From positions 1-36,536 of the forward strand of contig MWYX01000037.1 in assembly GCA_002050465.1 (NCBI GenBank): a DNA stretch of 36,536 bases, read 5' to 3'. This document shows positions 22,935 to 31,250 of the stretch, in pieces. The notes below the pieces were generated by a model that made no database searches, was not told the origin of the DNA, and saw only the letters and a program-made list of their open reading frames with translations. Every line of letters starts with the position of its first letter. Within the stretch, counting starts at the first letter, position 1. A program made the translations under genes and the position numbers. The DNA is from Chitinophagales bacterium 65-1. Lineage in GTDB: Bacteria > Bacteroidota > Bacteroidia > Chitinophagales > Chitinophagaceae.

Positions 22935-24650
22935 TTACTTTGGCTTGACCTTACTTTTAGTAGGTGTAACTTTTTGTTTAGTATCGGAGGTTTTGGCCTT
23001 AACCTTATCATCCTCAACTTTTACTTTGGCTTTTGGAGCGTTAAGCGCTGCCTGTAATGCGGTTTTATTTGCTAAAGCCTGCGCATTAGCTGGTTCAAGA
23101 ACTAAGATTTTTTCATTCCATGTTAATGCTGAAGCATAATCTTTGTTTTTATGATAATGTGCCAGCATATAATTATATGCAGGTATTAGCTGCTGCTTAG
23201 CATTTGCCGTATCTTTAGAAGCAGATGCAAGCTGTATCACTTTTTCATAAGTAGGTTTTGCTAAACCTAAAGTCCCCGTAGAGTCTATATATGCCTGGGA
23301 ATATGCACCCAATTGAAACCCTAAAATATCATCAGGATATTTTTGCTGATATATTTTAAATATGGAATCAGCAGCTGTATAATTACTACCGCGGTAATAA
23401 TTATAGCCCGCATTGTATAAATCCGTTTTAGTAACATTCTTTTTTACACCGAGAACTCTCGAATACCATTTACCTGCTTCATTATAATTTTTAGCTGCCA
23501 GATAATTATTAGCAACTGAAGTTATATACTCAATTTTATTTACTTCTAAAGTATCTAACGTAATGGCTTTTTGAATATAATCAGCTGCTTTAGCCTCATT
23601 GCCCGGAAATTTTAATAATACCCTGCCATAGGTAGCATAGTCTCCGGATAAAAGATTTTCAGGTTTTTGTTTTTGAAAATAGGTTTCAAAAAACGTTTTT
23701 GCACTGGCAGAATCACCTACCTTATCGTATGCAAATGCCTTTAATCCATATAAGCTAGGGTAAGGATTTTGTCCGCCTGCAGCTATGCATTCATTAGCTT
23801 TAGTAATGGACTCCTGGAATTTGCTGGAAGCATATAGAAAAGAAGCCTGGTAATAACAGTTTTTGCTATCCGGATCTGCAACGCCTATGTATTTATCAAG
23901 ATATTCCCTTGCCTTATTAATATCCCTGCGATAATAATATTCTGACAACCATGCGTATACCGGGGCATATTTTGGATCCTTTTGCATGGCCTCATTATAA
24001 TATTTCATATAGTATGGCTCCTGTGAAGTTCCCTGGGTTTGATATAGTCTTCCTATCATAAAACTTGCCCTGGTATAGTTGGGGTCTACACCTAAAGCGC
24101 TTTGATAAGATATCTGCGCATTTGCACCATCTGTCATTTTACGATAGGCATCACCTAACGTAGTCCACATTTCGGCGGTTCTTTTATTCTCAGGAATCAT
24201 TTTTATTTTTTCTATAGCATATGCAGCATCGCCGGATCTTGCATCTACATTAGCACGGGCAATTGCATTTAATATATTATAATCTTTCCCTTTTGTAAGG
24301 CTGATTGCAGTTTCAAAGCGATTACGGGCCTCATTGTTTTGACGATCCATAAGAGCCATTTGACCCATTGCTACTAACATTAAAGGAGAATTTGCATTTG
24401 CACTTAATGTTTTTTGATATAATGTTTTTGCAGAAACACTATCTTCCTGCCCTAGGTAAGTTTGTCCAAGCCAGTAAGCGGCTTCAACATTATTAGGATT
24501 AGCATTTACCATTTTACTAAATACATCCCTGGCGCTATTATATCTTTCATAATATAAAAAACGTTTTCCTTCGTCAATAGTTTGGGCAAATAATATATTG
24601 CCGGTAAAAAGAAGGGTAATTAATGAGCTGATGATTTTTACTTTATGCAT
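22935..24650 (-). CDS. Tetratricopeptide-repeat protein, exported
   Basis: A 571-residue protein with a signal peptide at about 1-22 (MHKVKIISSLITLLFTGNILFA, cut before QTID). The rest is a long solenoid of TPR units, clear at NVEAAYWLGQTYLGQEDSVS, TAEMWTTLGDAYRKMTDGAN, YTRASFMIGRLYQTQG and the unit near residue 385 containing NYNEAGKWYSRVLG. The C-terminal 45 residues are a lysine-rich, low-complexity tail (KVKVEDDKVKAKTSDTKQK). It lies 39 bases after a PstS-like lipoprotein gene. To my knowledge the pair pstS-like and TPR usually follows exbB-exbD-exbD-tonB in related genomes, so a role with the TonB system is plausible. A scaffold function is inferred from the repeats only. Confidence 0.85.
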   Translation of the reverse strand: MHKVKIISSLITLLFTGNILFAQTIDEGKRFLYYERYNSARDVFSKMVNANPNNVEAAYWLGQTYLGQEDSVSAKTLYQKTLSANANSPLMLVAMGQMALMDRQNNEARNRFETAISLTKGKDYNILNAIARANVDARSGDAAYAIEKIKMIPENKRTAEMWTTLGDAYRKMTDGANAQISYQSALGVDPNYTRASFMIGRLYQTQGTSQEPYYMKYYNEAMQKDPKYAPVYAWLSEYYYRRDINKAREYLDKYIGVADPDSKNCYYQASFLYASSKFQESITKANECIAAGGQNPYPSLYGLKAFAYDKVGDSASAKTFFETYFQKQKPENLLSGDYATYGRVLLKFPGNEAKAADYIQKAITLDTLEVNKIEYITSVANNYLAAKNYNEAGKWYSRVLGVKKNVTKTDLYNAGYNYYRGSNYTAADSIFKIYQQKYPDDILGFQLGAYSQAYIDSTGTLGLAKPTYEKVIQLASASKDTANAKQQLIPAYNYMLAHYHKNKDYASALTWNEKILVLEPANAQALANKTALQAALNAPKAKVKVEDDKVKAKTSDTKQKVTPTKSKVKPK

Positions 24651-24689
24651 ATTTGTGAGTTTATTTTATGTGTGTGTTGATTTTAGTTA

Positions 24690-25616
24690 TTAGTTAGTTG
24701 TTGCTGAGCGAACATTAAATTGCATTCTTGTTGGCCCAAGATAAGCACGCCAAAAAATGAGTTGGCCTTTTTCATATTCCATAAAATTTGCAAAGCCACT
24801 ACCCAGTCCGTCATAGTTTTCTTTGAGGATATAATACAAACCACGTACCAACGGGTAACGCCTCGATAAAATGTTATACTGATATGGCTTTACAAACTTT
24901 TTTTCAGGGCAATTGCATTCCAATGCAGCAATTTTAACTTTTTTCAAAAAACTAAGTTGTGCGGTATCCTCTTTATTCCCTATCCAGCTAACACCTACAA
25001 AACCAATAGCATTATCATTTGAAGAAACATAATTAATTACTTCCTGGCTGCTTTTAGCGGCAAATACTTTTTTAGGATCAAAAGGTTTTCCTTTTAATAT
25101 TGAATCTACAGCAAAGCGCACAGTACTGGTAGCGGATAACCCATCAAATACTGCAATCTGTTTGTCACCGGTTGTGCCATCTAAAATGCCCTTTATTTTT
25201 GCTAAGGATAGAATTGTATCTTTTGACCTGGTATTTACAATTACTGCAATAGCATCATTAGCTACTTTGTTCCATGTTGGCCCATACTTCAATGAATCTT
25301 TATAAAATCTTTCTTCCTGTGGTGTTAAACCACGGGTAACAATTATCATTCTGGTACTGTCTTTAATAAGATCCCTGAAACATTCAGCTTCCGGTTTATA
25401 TTCTGCTATAACTTTTGCCTGTGGGTATAATGCCTCAAATACCTGTATCTGAGAATCTATTACCGGTTTAAATGATTCATCAACGCTAATATGAATTCTG
25501 CCTTTTTCAGGAGTATCTGTATCTGTTCGCTCATGTTGACCACTACAGCTACACAATACATATACAATTATATTTATTGATAATAATTGTAGCCCCGATA
25601 ATTTATATAATCTCAT
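24690..25616 (-). CDS. PstS-like substrate-binding lipoprotein
   Basis: A 308-residue protein with a lipoprotein signal peptide; the lipobox is LCSC near residues 21-24. The mature part is a type 2 periplasmic-binding-protein fold of the PstS-like group (PBP_like_2): GRIHISVDESFKPVIDSQIQ, then MIIVTRGLTPQEER, AIAVIVNTRSKDTILSLAKI, the FDGLSATSTVRFAVDSIL block and NAIGFVGVSWIGN. It ends with a FANFMEYEKGQLIFWRAYLG segment. No PstA, PstB or PstC gene is nearby, so phosphate uptake is unlikely to be its direct job. It overlaps the upstream 84-codon gene by four bases and precedes the TPR gene. Confidence 0.85.
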   Translation of the reverse strand: MRLYKLSGLQLLSINIIVYVLCSCSGQHERTDTDTPEKGRIHISVDESFKPVIDSQIQVFEALYPQAKVIAEYKPEAECFRDLIKDSTRMIIVTRGLTPQEERFYKDSLKYGPTWNKVANDAIAVIVNTRSKDTILSLAKIKGILDGTTGDKQIAVFDGLSATSTVRFAVDSILKGKPFDPKKVFAAKSSQEVINYVSSNDNAIGFVGVSWIGNKEDTAQLSFLKKVKIAALECNCPEKKFVKPYQYNILSRRYPLVRGLYYILKENYDGLGSGFANFMEYEKGQLIFWRAYLGPTRMQFNVRSATTN

Positions 25617-25867
25617 CTTTCTTTTAAATAATGTTTTTTAATACCCCGGTAAACCCGCCATATACCATATAATATAAACAGACCGGCAAAAAATTTTCCC
25701 CATATGCTTTCGGCAAATTCATTATGGAGACCAAGTTGATTTGCAAAGAAAATCACAACTGCTATACTTATATATATGGCTCCCATTCCGATGTCCATTA
25801 TACTTCTTCTTAAAATATACCTTTTGGTTTTGGGATCTGTGTTATCTTCCAATTCTTCCATGTTCAT
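25613..25867 (-). CDS. Small two-helix membrane protein of unknown function
   Basis: An 84-residue protein with an acidic N-terminus (MNMEELEDNTDPKTKR) and two likely membrane helices, about 24-43 (MDIGMGAIYISIAVVIFFAN) and 57-74 (KFFAGLFILYGIWRVYRG), then a basic tail KKHYLKER. An alternative start two codons downstream is possible. Its last four bases overlap the start of the PstS-like gene, so the two are translationally coupled. I do not know the family; its place at the head of the pstS-like/TPR operon suggests an envelope role. Confidence 0.75.
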   Translation of the reverse strand: MNMEELEDNTDPKTKRYILRRSIMDIGMGAIYISIAVVIFFANQLGLHNEFAESIWGKFFAGLFILYGIWRVYRGIKKHYLKER

Positions 25868-25963
25868 TATTTATATTTAATAAAGAGGGGAAAGATAAAT
25901 AATTTCCATAATCATGATAGCAAATGTTTACCAAAAATTACTAATCACTTAGATACAGTCAAC

Positions 25964-25971
25964 TATCTTTG
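25964..25971 (+). promoter_or_regulatory. -7 box (TATCTTTG) of hisS
   Basis: A perfect TAnnTTTG box 40 bases before the hisS ATG, giving a leader of about 34 bases. No clear TTG -33 element stands at the normal distance. Confidence 0.4.
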
Positions 25972-26011
25972 TTATTAATCGAAACTAAAACATTTTCTCA
26001 CGGGATTGCGC

Positions 26012-27391
26012 ATGAAACCAACATTACCACAGGGCACCAGAGATTTTTCTGCTCAAGTCATCAGAAAACGGGGATATATTTTTGATACCATAAGAACCGT
26101 TTTTGAATTGTATGGATTTGAGCCGTTGGAAACTCCTGCATTAGAAAATCTTGATACACTAACAGGAAAGTATGGGGATGAGGGAGATAAACTAATCTTT
26201 AAAATTTTGAATAATGGTTTGGATAATTCCCAAAAACACGAGCAGGCAAAAGAAGATTTCAAAAAAATTTTACGGGGGAAAAGTGTAAAAACACTTACAG
26301 AAAAAGCTTTACGCTATGATCTTACGATTCCCTTTGCAAGATATGTAGCGATGAATTATGGGCAACTTACAATGCCTTATAAGCGTTACCAGATGCAGGC
26401 TGTATGGAGGGCAGACCGACCGCAAAAAGGAAGATATAGGGAATTTTATCAATGTGATGCCGATGTGGTAGGCAGTTATTCATTTATGTATGATGCAGAG
26501 TTTGCATTCATCTATTGGGAGGTATTTAAACGACTGGGAATTGACATAGAATTAAATTTAAATAATCGAAAAATCTTAACCTCGCTTGCAGCACTTTGTA
26601 ATGCTACAGATAAAATGATGAGCATTACTGTAGCCATTGATAAGCTTGATAAAATTGGAATAGAAAAAGTAAAACAAGAGTTAGAAAAGAACGGATTAGG
26701 GCCCCGGCAGATTAAAATTATCGAGGATTATCTAAATATCAAGGGTACCAACCAACAAAAGCTCGACAGTCTAAAAACGCTATTCTTAAATATTGAAGAA
26801 GGAAAAAAAGGTATTGAAGAACTAGAATTTATTTTAAGTCTGCTTCATGATGCTCCTGAAGGTGCTTTCGGCAAGCCTAAGGTTAATATTCATCTTACCC
26901 TTGCAAGGGGTTTAAACTATTATACCGGCGTTATCTATGAAGTAAAAGCAAAGAATATAGAAATTGGAAGTATTGGCGGCGGCGGTAGATATAATGATCT
27001 TACCGGATTATTTGGCGTACCTGATATGCCGGGAGTAGGAATAAGTTTTGGTGTTGACAGGATTTATGATGTAATGGATGAATTAAATTTGTTTCCTGAA
27101 AAAATGCAGAAAGGAGCAACAGCTTTATTTTTTAATATGGGAACTGAGGAAAGTAAATTTGCATTTTTCCAAATGCAGCAACTAAGAGCCAAAGGGATTA
27201 GTTGTGAGCTTTTTCCCGAACCAGCTAAAATGGATAAACAATTTAAATACGCCTCAAAAAAGAATATTAACTATGCTGTAATTATAGGCAGTGAAGAAAT
27301 TAAGACGCAAAGCTGTGTTGTAAAAGATCTTGTAAAAAATGAACAGGTAACAATCGGTTTAAATGAAATTAAAGATTATTTTACCAAATGA
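26012..27391 (+). CDS. hisS: Histidyl-tRNA synthetase
   Basis: Charges tRNA-His with histidine using ATP. The protein is 459 residues from the ATG at 26012; a TTG two codons upstream is not needed. Class II motifs are visible: N-terminal LPQGTRDFSA, motif 2 region QAVWRADRPQKGRYREFYQC near 131-150, the histidine-specific ARGLNYYTGVIYEVKA near 303, and motif 3 containing SIGGGGRYNDLTGLFG with VGISFGVDRIYD. The C-terminal anticodon-binding domain follows from about 365. Length fits the bacterial enzyme with a moderate insertion. Confidence 0.97.
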   Translation: MKPTLPQGTRDFSAQVIRKRGYIFDTIRTVFELYGFEPLETPALENLDTLTGKYGDEGDKLIFKILNNGLDNSQKHEQAKEDFKKILRGKSVKTLTEKALRYDLTIPFARYVAMNYGQLTMPYKRYQMQAVWRADRPQKGRYREFYQCDADVVGSYSFMYDAEFAFIYWEVFKRLGIDIELNLNNRKILTSLAALCNATDKMMSITVAIDKLDKIGIEKVKQELEKNGLGPRQIKIIEDYLNIKGTNQQKLDSLKTLFLNIEEGKKGIEELEFILSLLHDAPEGAFGKPKVNIHLTLARGLNYYTGVIYEVKAKNIEIGSIGGGGRYNDLTGLFGVPDMPGVGISFGVDRIYDVMDELNLFPEKMQKGATALFFNMGTEESKFAFFQMQQLRAKGISCELFPEPAKMDKQFKYASKKNINYAVIIGSEEIKTQSCVVKDLVKNEQVTIGLNEIKDYFTK

Positions 27392-27434
27392 TAAAAGGGT
27401 ACTTTCTGCTTTTTAATAATTAATAAAAAAAATT

Positions 27435-29126
27435 ATGAAATATATTAAACTATTCCCCTTCATTGTATTGTTTACAGTACTTATTGCTTCATGCAGCAAA
27501 AAAAGTAACCTGGGAAAAATGGTTCCCAAAGAAGCTGCTATGATTATTGAATTTAATACAAAATCGTTGCTTTCTAAAGTAAGCTGGGACGAAATAAAAA
27601 ATACACAGTGGTATAATGAATTAATGTCTGACAGTGCAATACCTGTAACATCAAAAGCATTTATTAACGATCCTGCAAAAACCGGGATCGATGTAAAATC
27701 AAATATTGTTTTTTTTATTTTAAAGCCTAATAATGCAGGTCAAGCTGTTGTTGAAGGCAGTTTAAAAGACAGTAAAGCATTTTCTGACTTTGTAAAAAGC
27801 ATGCTTCCAAATGCTCCTGTTACTAAAGAAGGGGAACTTAACATGCTTAAAACTGATACATCAGTAATTGGATGGAATGATGAAAGGTTTGCCTTTATTA
27901 CAAGTTCAGATTATCGCAAATTCCAACGAGATTCATTAAATGATTCTTCTTTTAGCCCCATACCTTTGGCCCCTGTTTCTCCGGATACTTTGGTAAGTGT
28001 TTGCAAAAGGTTGTTTTCATTAAATGATGACAACAGCCTTTACAAAAATGAGAAATTTGCAAAGCTTATTGATGAAGAAGGCGACATACATTTTTGGTTA
28101 AATACAAATGAGCTTTCCAAAGGCTCGATGCCGGGAATGCCCGGGATGGCAGGTATGGTAAAACTTGATAAATTTCTGGAAGATAATATTTCAACAGCAA
28201 CAATAAACTTTCAGGATGGAAAAATCACGGGTACCCACAAGCAGTACTTTGGTAAAGAGCTTTCTGACATTCTAAAAAAAGGGGAAGGAAATATAAATAC
28301 AGATATGATTAAAAGGCTTCCTTCACAAAATATTGCTGCAATTTTTTCTTTACACGTTACACCGGGAAGCATACTGGAAATAATCAAACTTACGGGGCTG
28401 GATGGATTCATTAATTTATTTCTTTCTGCCGAAGGGATTTCTTTAGATGACATTGTAAGAGCTACCAAAGGAGATATTTTGTTTGCGGTAAGTGATGTAA
28501 CAGTGAAAAATGATTCACTTAAATTACCAGGTTTAAAAGATACAATTAGTGATTATTACAACAAAACTGATGCAACATTTTTATTTGCCGTGGCTATAGG
28601 AGATAAAGATGCCTTTAATAAATTACTCAACTTCAGCAAAAAAATGGGGAAAGATGTACCGCAAAAAAATAGTTTTCAAAAAATGGATGACCGTTATTTT
28701 GCGATTGGCAATTCGCAGGATGCAGTAAATAAATATTTTGCCGGTACACAGATTAATCCGGATTTTCTTTCTAAAATAAGTAATCATCCCATGGGAAGTT
28801 TTGTTAACATACAAATGATTTTAAAAGCCTTACAAACAGAGCTTACGAAAGACAGTGTAAAAAAACGTTATTACGATCAAAACATCCGCATGTGGAATAA
28901 TTTTTATGGTATCGGCGGAGAATATAAAAATGGTAGCCTGGTGAGCGAAACGGAAGTAAATCTTGTTGATAAAAATACTAACAGCTTAAAGCAACTCAAT
29001 AAATATATTGATGCACTATCGATAATAGCAAGAGAAGAAAAAAAGAAACAAAAAGAAGAATGGACAAGAGATAGTACTATTAGAAAAGTAATAGATTCGG
29101 CTAAGGGCAGGGAAATAATGCAATAA
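27435..29126 (+). CDS. DUF4836-like lipoprotein
   Basis: A 563-residue lipoprotein with a hydrophobic signal segment and lipobox IASC (Cys20). The N-terminal part (MVPKEAAMIIEFNTKSLLSK, then a DEIKNTQWYNEL block) matches what I know of DUF4836, a Bacteroidota envelope family without known function. A short low-complexity methionine/glycine/proline run, GSMPGMPGMAGM, lies near residues 231-242. The C-terminus is strongly charged (REEKKKQKEEWTRD). It follows hisS by 43 bases and precedes an ABC ATPase gene by 21 bases, so the three ABC-side genes may share a transcript. No enzymatic motif was seen. Confidence 0.8.
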   Translation: MKYIKLFPFIVLFTVLIASCSKKSNLGKMVPKEAAMIIEFNTKSLLSKVSWDEIKNTQWYNELMSDSAIPVTSKAFINDPAKTGIDVKSNIVFFILKPNNAGQAVVEGSLKDSKAFSDFVKSMLPNAPVTKEGELNMLKTDTSVIGWNDERFAFITSSDYRKFQRDSLNDSSFSPIPLAPVSPDTLVSVCKRLFSLNDDNSLYKNEKFAKLIDEEGDIHFWLNTNELSKGSMPGMPGMAGMVKLDKFLEDNISTATINFQDGKITGTHKQYFGKELSDILKKGEGNINTDMIKRLPSQNIAAIFSLHVTPGSILEIIKLTGLDGFINLFLSAEGISLDDIVRATKGDILFAVSDVTVKNDSLKLPGLKDTISDYYNKTDATFLFAVAIGDKDAFNKLLNFSKKMGKDVPQKNSFQKMDDRYFAIGNSQDAVNKYFAGTQINPDFLSKISNHPMGSFVNIQMILKALQTELTKDSVKKRYYDQNIRMWNNFYGIGGEYKNGSLVSETEVNLVDKNTNSLKQLNKYIDALSIIAREEKKKQKEEWTRDSTIRKVIDSAKGREIMQ

Positions 29127-29147
29127 AAACAAGGAAGTAATTTTATT

Positions 29148-29789
29148 ATGCATATCCGCCTGCAGGAAATTATTCCTACCTATTTTGAAAAAGCACAAAC
29201 TACCGATTCAGAAATATGGGGGGAAAAAATAAGCTTTAATAAAGGAGAACATATACATATTGTGGCACCATCCGGCAGTGGTAAAACCTCTCTTATCCAT
29301 TTTATTTACGGTTTGCGAAAAGATTATGAGGGTACTATTTCTTACCTGGATGAGAACATAAAAAAGTTTTCCTTAGAAAAATTTTCAACCTTTCGCCAAA
29401 AGAATTTAAGCATTGTTTTTCAGGATCTCAGGTTGTTTACTAACCAAACGGTTAGTAATAATATTGAATTAAAGAGGCAACTAAATCCTTATCATCCTGC
29501 TGAAAAAATTGAGGAGATGGCCGAGCGATTAGGGATAGTAAACAAATTGAACAGGCTGGCCAGTACCTGTAGCTATGGCGAGCAGCAACGTATTGCAATT
29601 ATCCGTTCCCTTATGCAGCCTTTCGATTTTTTATTGCTCGATGAGCCTTTCAGTAACCTGGATGAGAATAACCGAAACAAAGCTTTTGAATTAATTAATG
29701 AAGAATGTGAAGTGCGTAATGCTTCAATGATATTTGCAGACTTAAAAGAATTGGATTTTTTTAAGGGAGAAAGAATTTTAAAATTATAA
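29148..29789 (+). CDS. ABC transporter ATP-binding protein with degenerate H-loop
   Basis: A short (213-residue) ATPase of the MacB/LolD-like group that would drive the adjacent permease. Walker A is APSGSGKTS at 40-48, the Q-loop glutamine is at 92 (VFQDLRLF), the signature is CSYGEQQR at 141-148 in place of LSGGQ, Walker B is FLLLDE at 161-166, and the D-loop is SNLD at 169-172. Where the H-loop histidine (usually VTHD) is expected the sequence is MIFADLKE, with no histidine, and the C-terminus is short. Hydrolysis may be slow or may rely on another residue. It starts 21 bases after the DUF4836-like gene. A 146-base repeat-filled gap separates it from the permease gene. Confidence 0.92.
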   Translation: MHIRLQEIIPTYFEKAQTTDSEIWGEKISFNKGEHIHIVAPSGSGKTSLIHFIYGLRKDYEGTISYLDENIKKFSLEKFSTFRQKNLSIVFQDLRLFTNQTVSNNIELKRQLNPYHPAEKIEEMAERLGIVNKLNRLASTCSYGEQQRIAIIRSLMQPFDFLLLDEPFSNLDENNRNKAFELINEECEVRNASMIFADLKELDFFKGERILKL

Positions 29790-29791
29790 TA

Positions 29792-29949
29792 TCTGAACTG
29801 GGATTTATGGGAGTTTTAGGAATTAATGGGAAAATGTTACTAGTATTTTTTTCGAAAGATTAAATTTTTATTTATTGTATTAATCCCATTAATCTTCTAA
29901 TCCCATAAATCATGGTTCAGACAATCCTGTAATCAATGGTTCAGACAAT
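29792..29949. repeat. Long hairpin repeat, copy A, between ATPase and permease genes
   Basis: Left arm about 29792-29832 (TCTGAACTGGGATTTATGGG onward); right arm about 29877-29925, ending GGTTCAGACAAT. The arms are inverted copies built from degenerate 9-base words (such as GATTTATGG, GATTAGAAG, ATTAATGGG). The right end is partly duplicated 24 bases further on (29936-29949, ATGGTTCAGACAAT), and this second copy contains the permease start codon. Copy B of the same family lies at 31106-31250. Confidence 0.85.
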
Positions 29950-31114
29950 TTTACCCCTTCTTAACACAAGTAAAAACAAGATAAGTAAATGGATCAGTTA
30001 TTTTGGTTTAGGCATTGGCGTAGTGCTGCTGCTAAGTTCTATGCAAATGTTTCTGAACATAAATAATTTATTAAAAGAAAATAATCCCCGGAAAGATGGA
30101 TTTGATTTTTTCTCTGTAACTAAAGTGATCACGAATGAGAATATGGGGAAAGACAATACTTTTAAAGATGATGAGCTCAATGAATTAAAAAACCATCCGA
30201 CTGTTGAAGATGCTGCTCCATTAATATCTAACCAATACAGGGTGAAAGCAAGTGCCGGAAATATAATTCCTTTCAGCACTGATCTATTTTTAGAAAGTAT
30301 TGATGATGCATTTATTGATACAGTGCCTCCTGGATTTAAATGGGAGCCCGGTCAAACTACTGTGCCGATTATTTTTTCTTCAGACTTCCTTGAGTTGTAT
30401 AATGTATTTGCACCCAGCCAGGATCTTCCCCAGCTTTCCGGTAAAACAATTTCAGCTGTAAATATTATTCTGGAAGTTTATGGAGCCACCGGGGTACAAA
30501 ATTTTGCAGGAAATATTGTAGCGCTTAGTGACCGTATAAATTCTGTTATTGTACCTAAATCTTTTATGGAATGGAGTAATCAGACTTTTGGTGGTGTATC
30601 AAAAGTAAATCCATCAAGAGTTTATATCAAGACAAAGGATGCTAATAACCCGCAGCTGATCTCGTTTTTAGATAGTAAAAAATATCATCTAAATAAAGAC
30701 AAAACAAAATTTGGAAGAATTAAAAAAGTACTGCAAAATATTGTAAGCGCCCTGGGTGTGTTTGGAATTCTTGTAATTGTTCTTGCATTAATATTGTTCT
30801 CTTTTTACTTACAGCTGATGATAGCAAAAAGCAAAGAGAATTTGCAGTTATTGCTTACACTGGGTTATTCCCCGGATTGGCTGAGTAAAACGGTTGCCAA
30901 AACATGGATTCCTATATATGTTTTTGTAGTTATCGCTGCTGTTATCATCACGGCTACAATGCATTATACGTTTGTAAAAGTATCTTTTGTTGAAGGAAAT
31001 GATCTCTCTTATTTTTTGCATTGGAGTGTACTCGCAATTGGACTGTTATTACTTGCACTTTCTATCTTTACGAATTACAGATTGGTGAAGAAAGAATTAT
31101 ATAGAATTGTCTGA
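29936..31114 (+). CDS. FtsX-like ABC transporter permease
   Basis: A 392-residue permease. It has one N-terminal membrane helix (about 19-41, WISYFGLGIGVVLLLSSMQM), a periplasmic domain of about 220 residues, and three C-terminal helices (about 269-296, 318-342 and 354-376) of the FtsX type. Together with the upstream ATPase it forms a MacB/LolCDE-like transporter. The start codon and first residues, MVQTI, come from the end of repeat copy A. The same MVQTIL codons occur in frame 24 bases upstream but are followed by a stop. There is no other ATG before the first helix. The stop codon lies in repeat copy B. The gene thus appears to be framed by repeats at both ends. Confidence 0.88.
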   Translation: MVQTILPLLNTSKNKISKWISYFGLGIGVVLLLSSMQMFLNINNLLKENNPRKDGFDFFSVTKVITNENMGKDNTFKDDELNELKNHPTVEDAAPLISNQYRVKASAGNIIPFSTDLFLESIDDAFIDTVPPGFKWEPGQTTVPIIFSSDFLELYNVFAPSQDLPQLSGKTISAVNIILEVYGATGVQNFAGNIVALSDRINSVIVPKSFMEWSNQTFGGVSKVNPSRVYIKTKDANNPQLISFLDSKKYHLNKDKTKFGRIKKVLQNIVSALGVFGILVIVLALILFSFYLQLMIAKSKENLQLLLTLGYSPDWLSKTVAKTWIPIYVFVVIAAVIITATMHYTFVKVSFVEGNDLSYFLHWSVLAIGLLLLALSIFTNYRLVKKELYRIV

Positions 31115-31250
31115 ACTGAGATTTATGGGATTAAAGGAGTATTGGATTAAAAAATATTCAATTCCAATTCTATTTAATTAGGGAAGGCATTTATTTTCCT
31201 CTTAATCCCATAAATCTCAAAAATCCCGGTTCAGACAATCACGGTTCGGA
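31106..31250. repeat. Long hairpin repeat, copy B, between permease and thiolase genes
   Basis: Left arm from 31106 (ATTGTCTGAACTGAGATTTA) and right arm to 31239, ending GGTTCAGACAAT, are inverted copies; the arm words are GATTTTTGA, GATTTATGG, GATTAAGAG on the minus strand. A second partial end unit (CACGGTTCGG) follows, as in copy A. The permease stop codon (31112-31114) is in the left arm and the thiolase stop codon (31241-31239) is in the right-end unit. The hairpin spans the convergent gap and could serve as a bidirectional terminator. Confidence 0.85.

Noticed and set aside
25977-25989. Thirteen-base match AATCGAAACTAAA shared by the glpD-deoR gap (777-789) and the hisS leader
   Set aside because: Several chance matches of this length are expected in 36 kb of AT-rich DNA, and only the glpD site has the tandem copy. 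Not taken as a shared operator.
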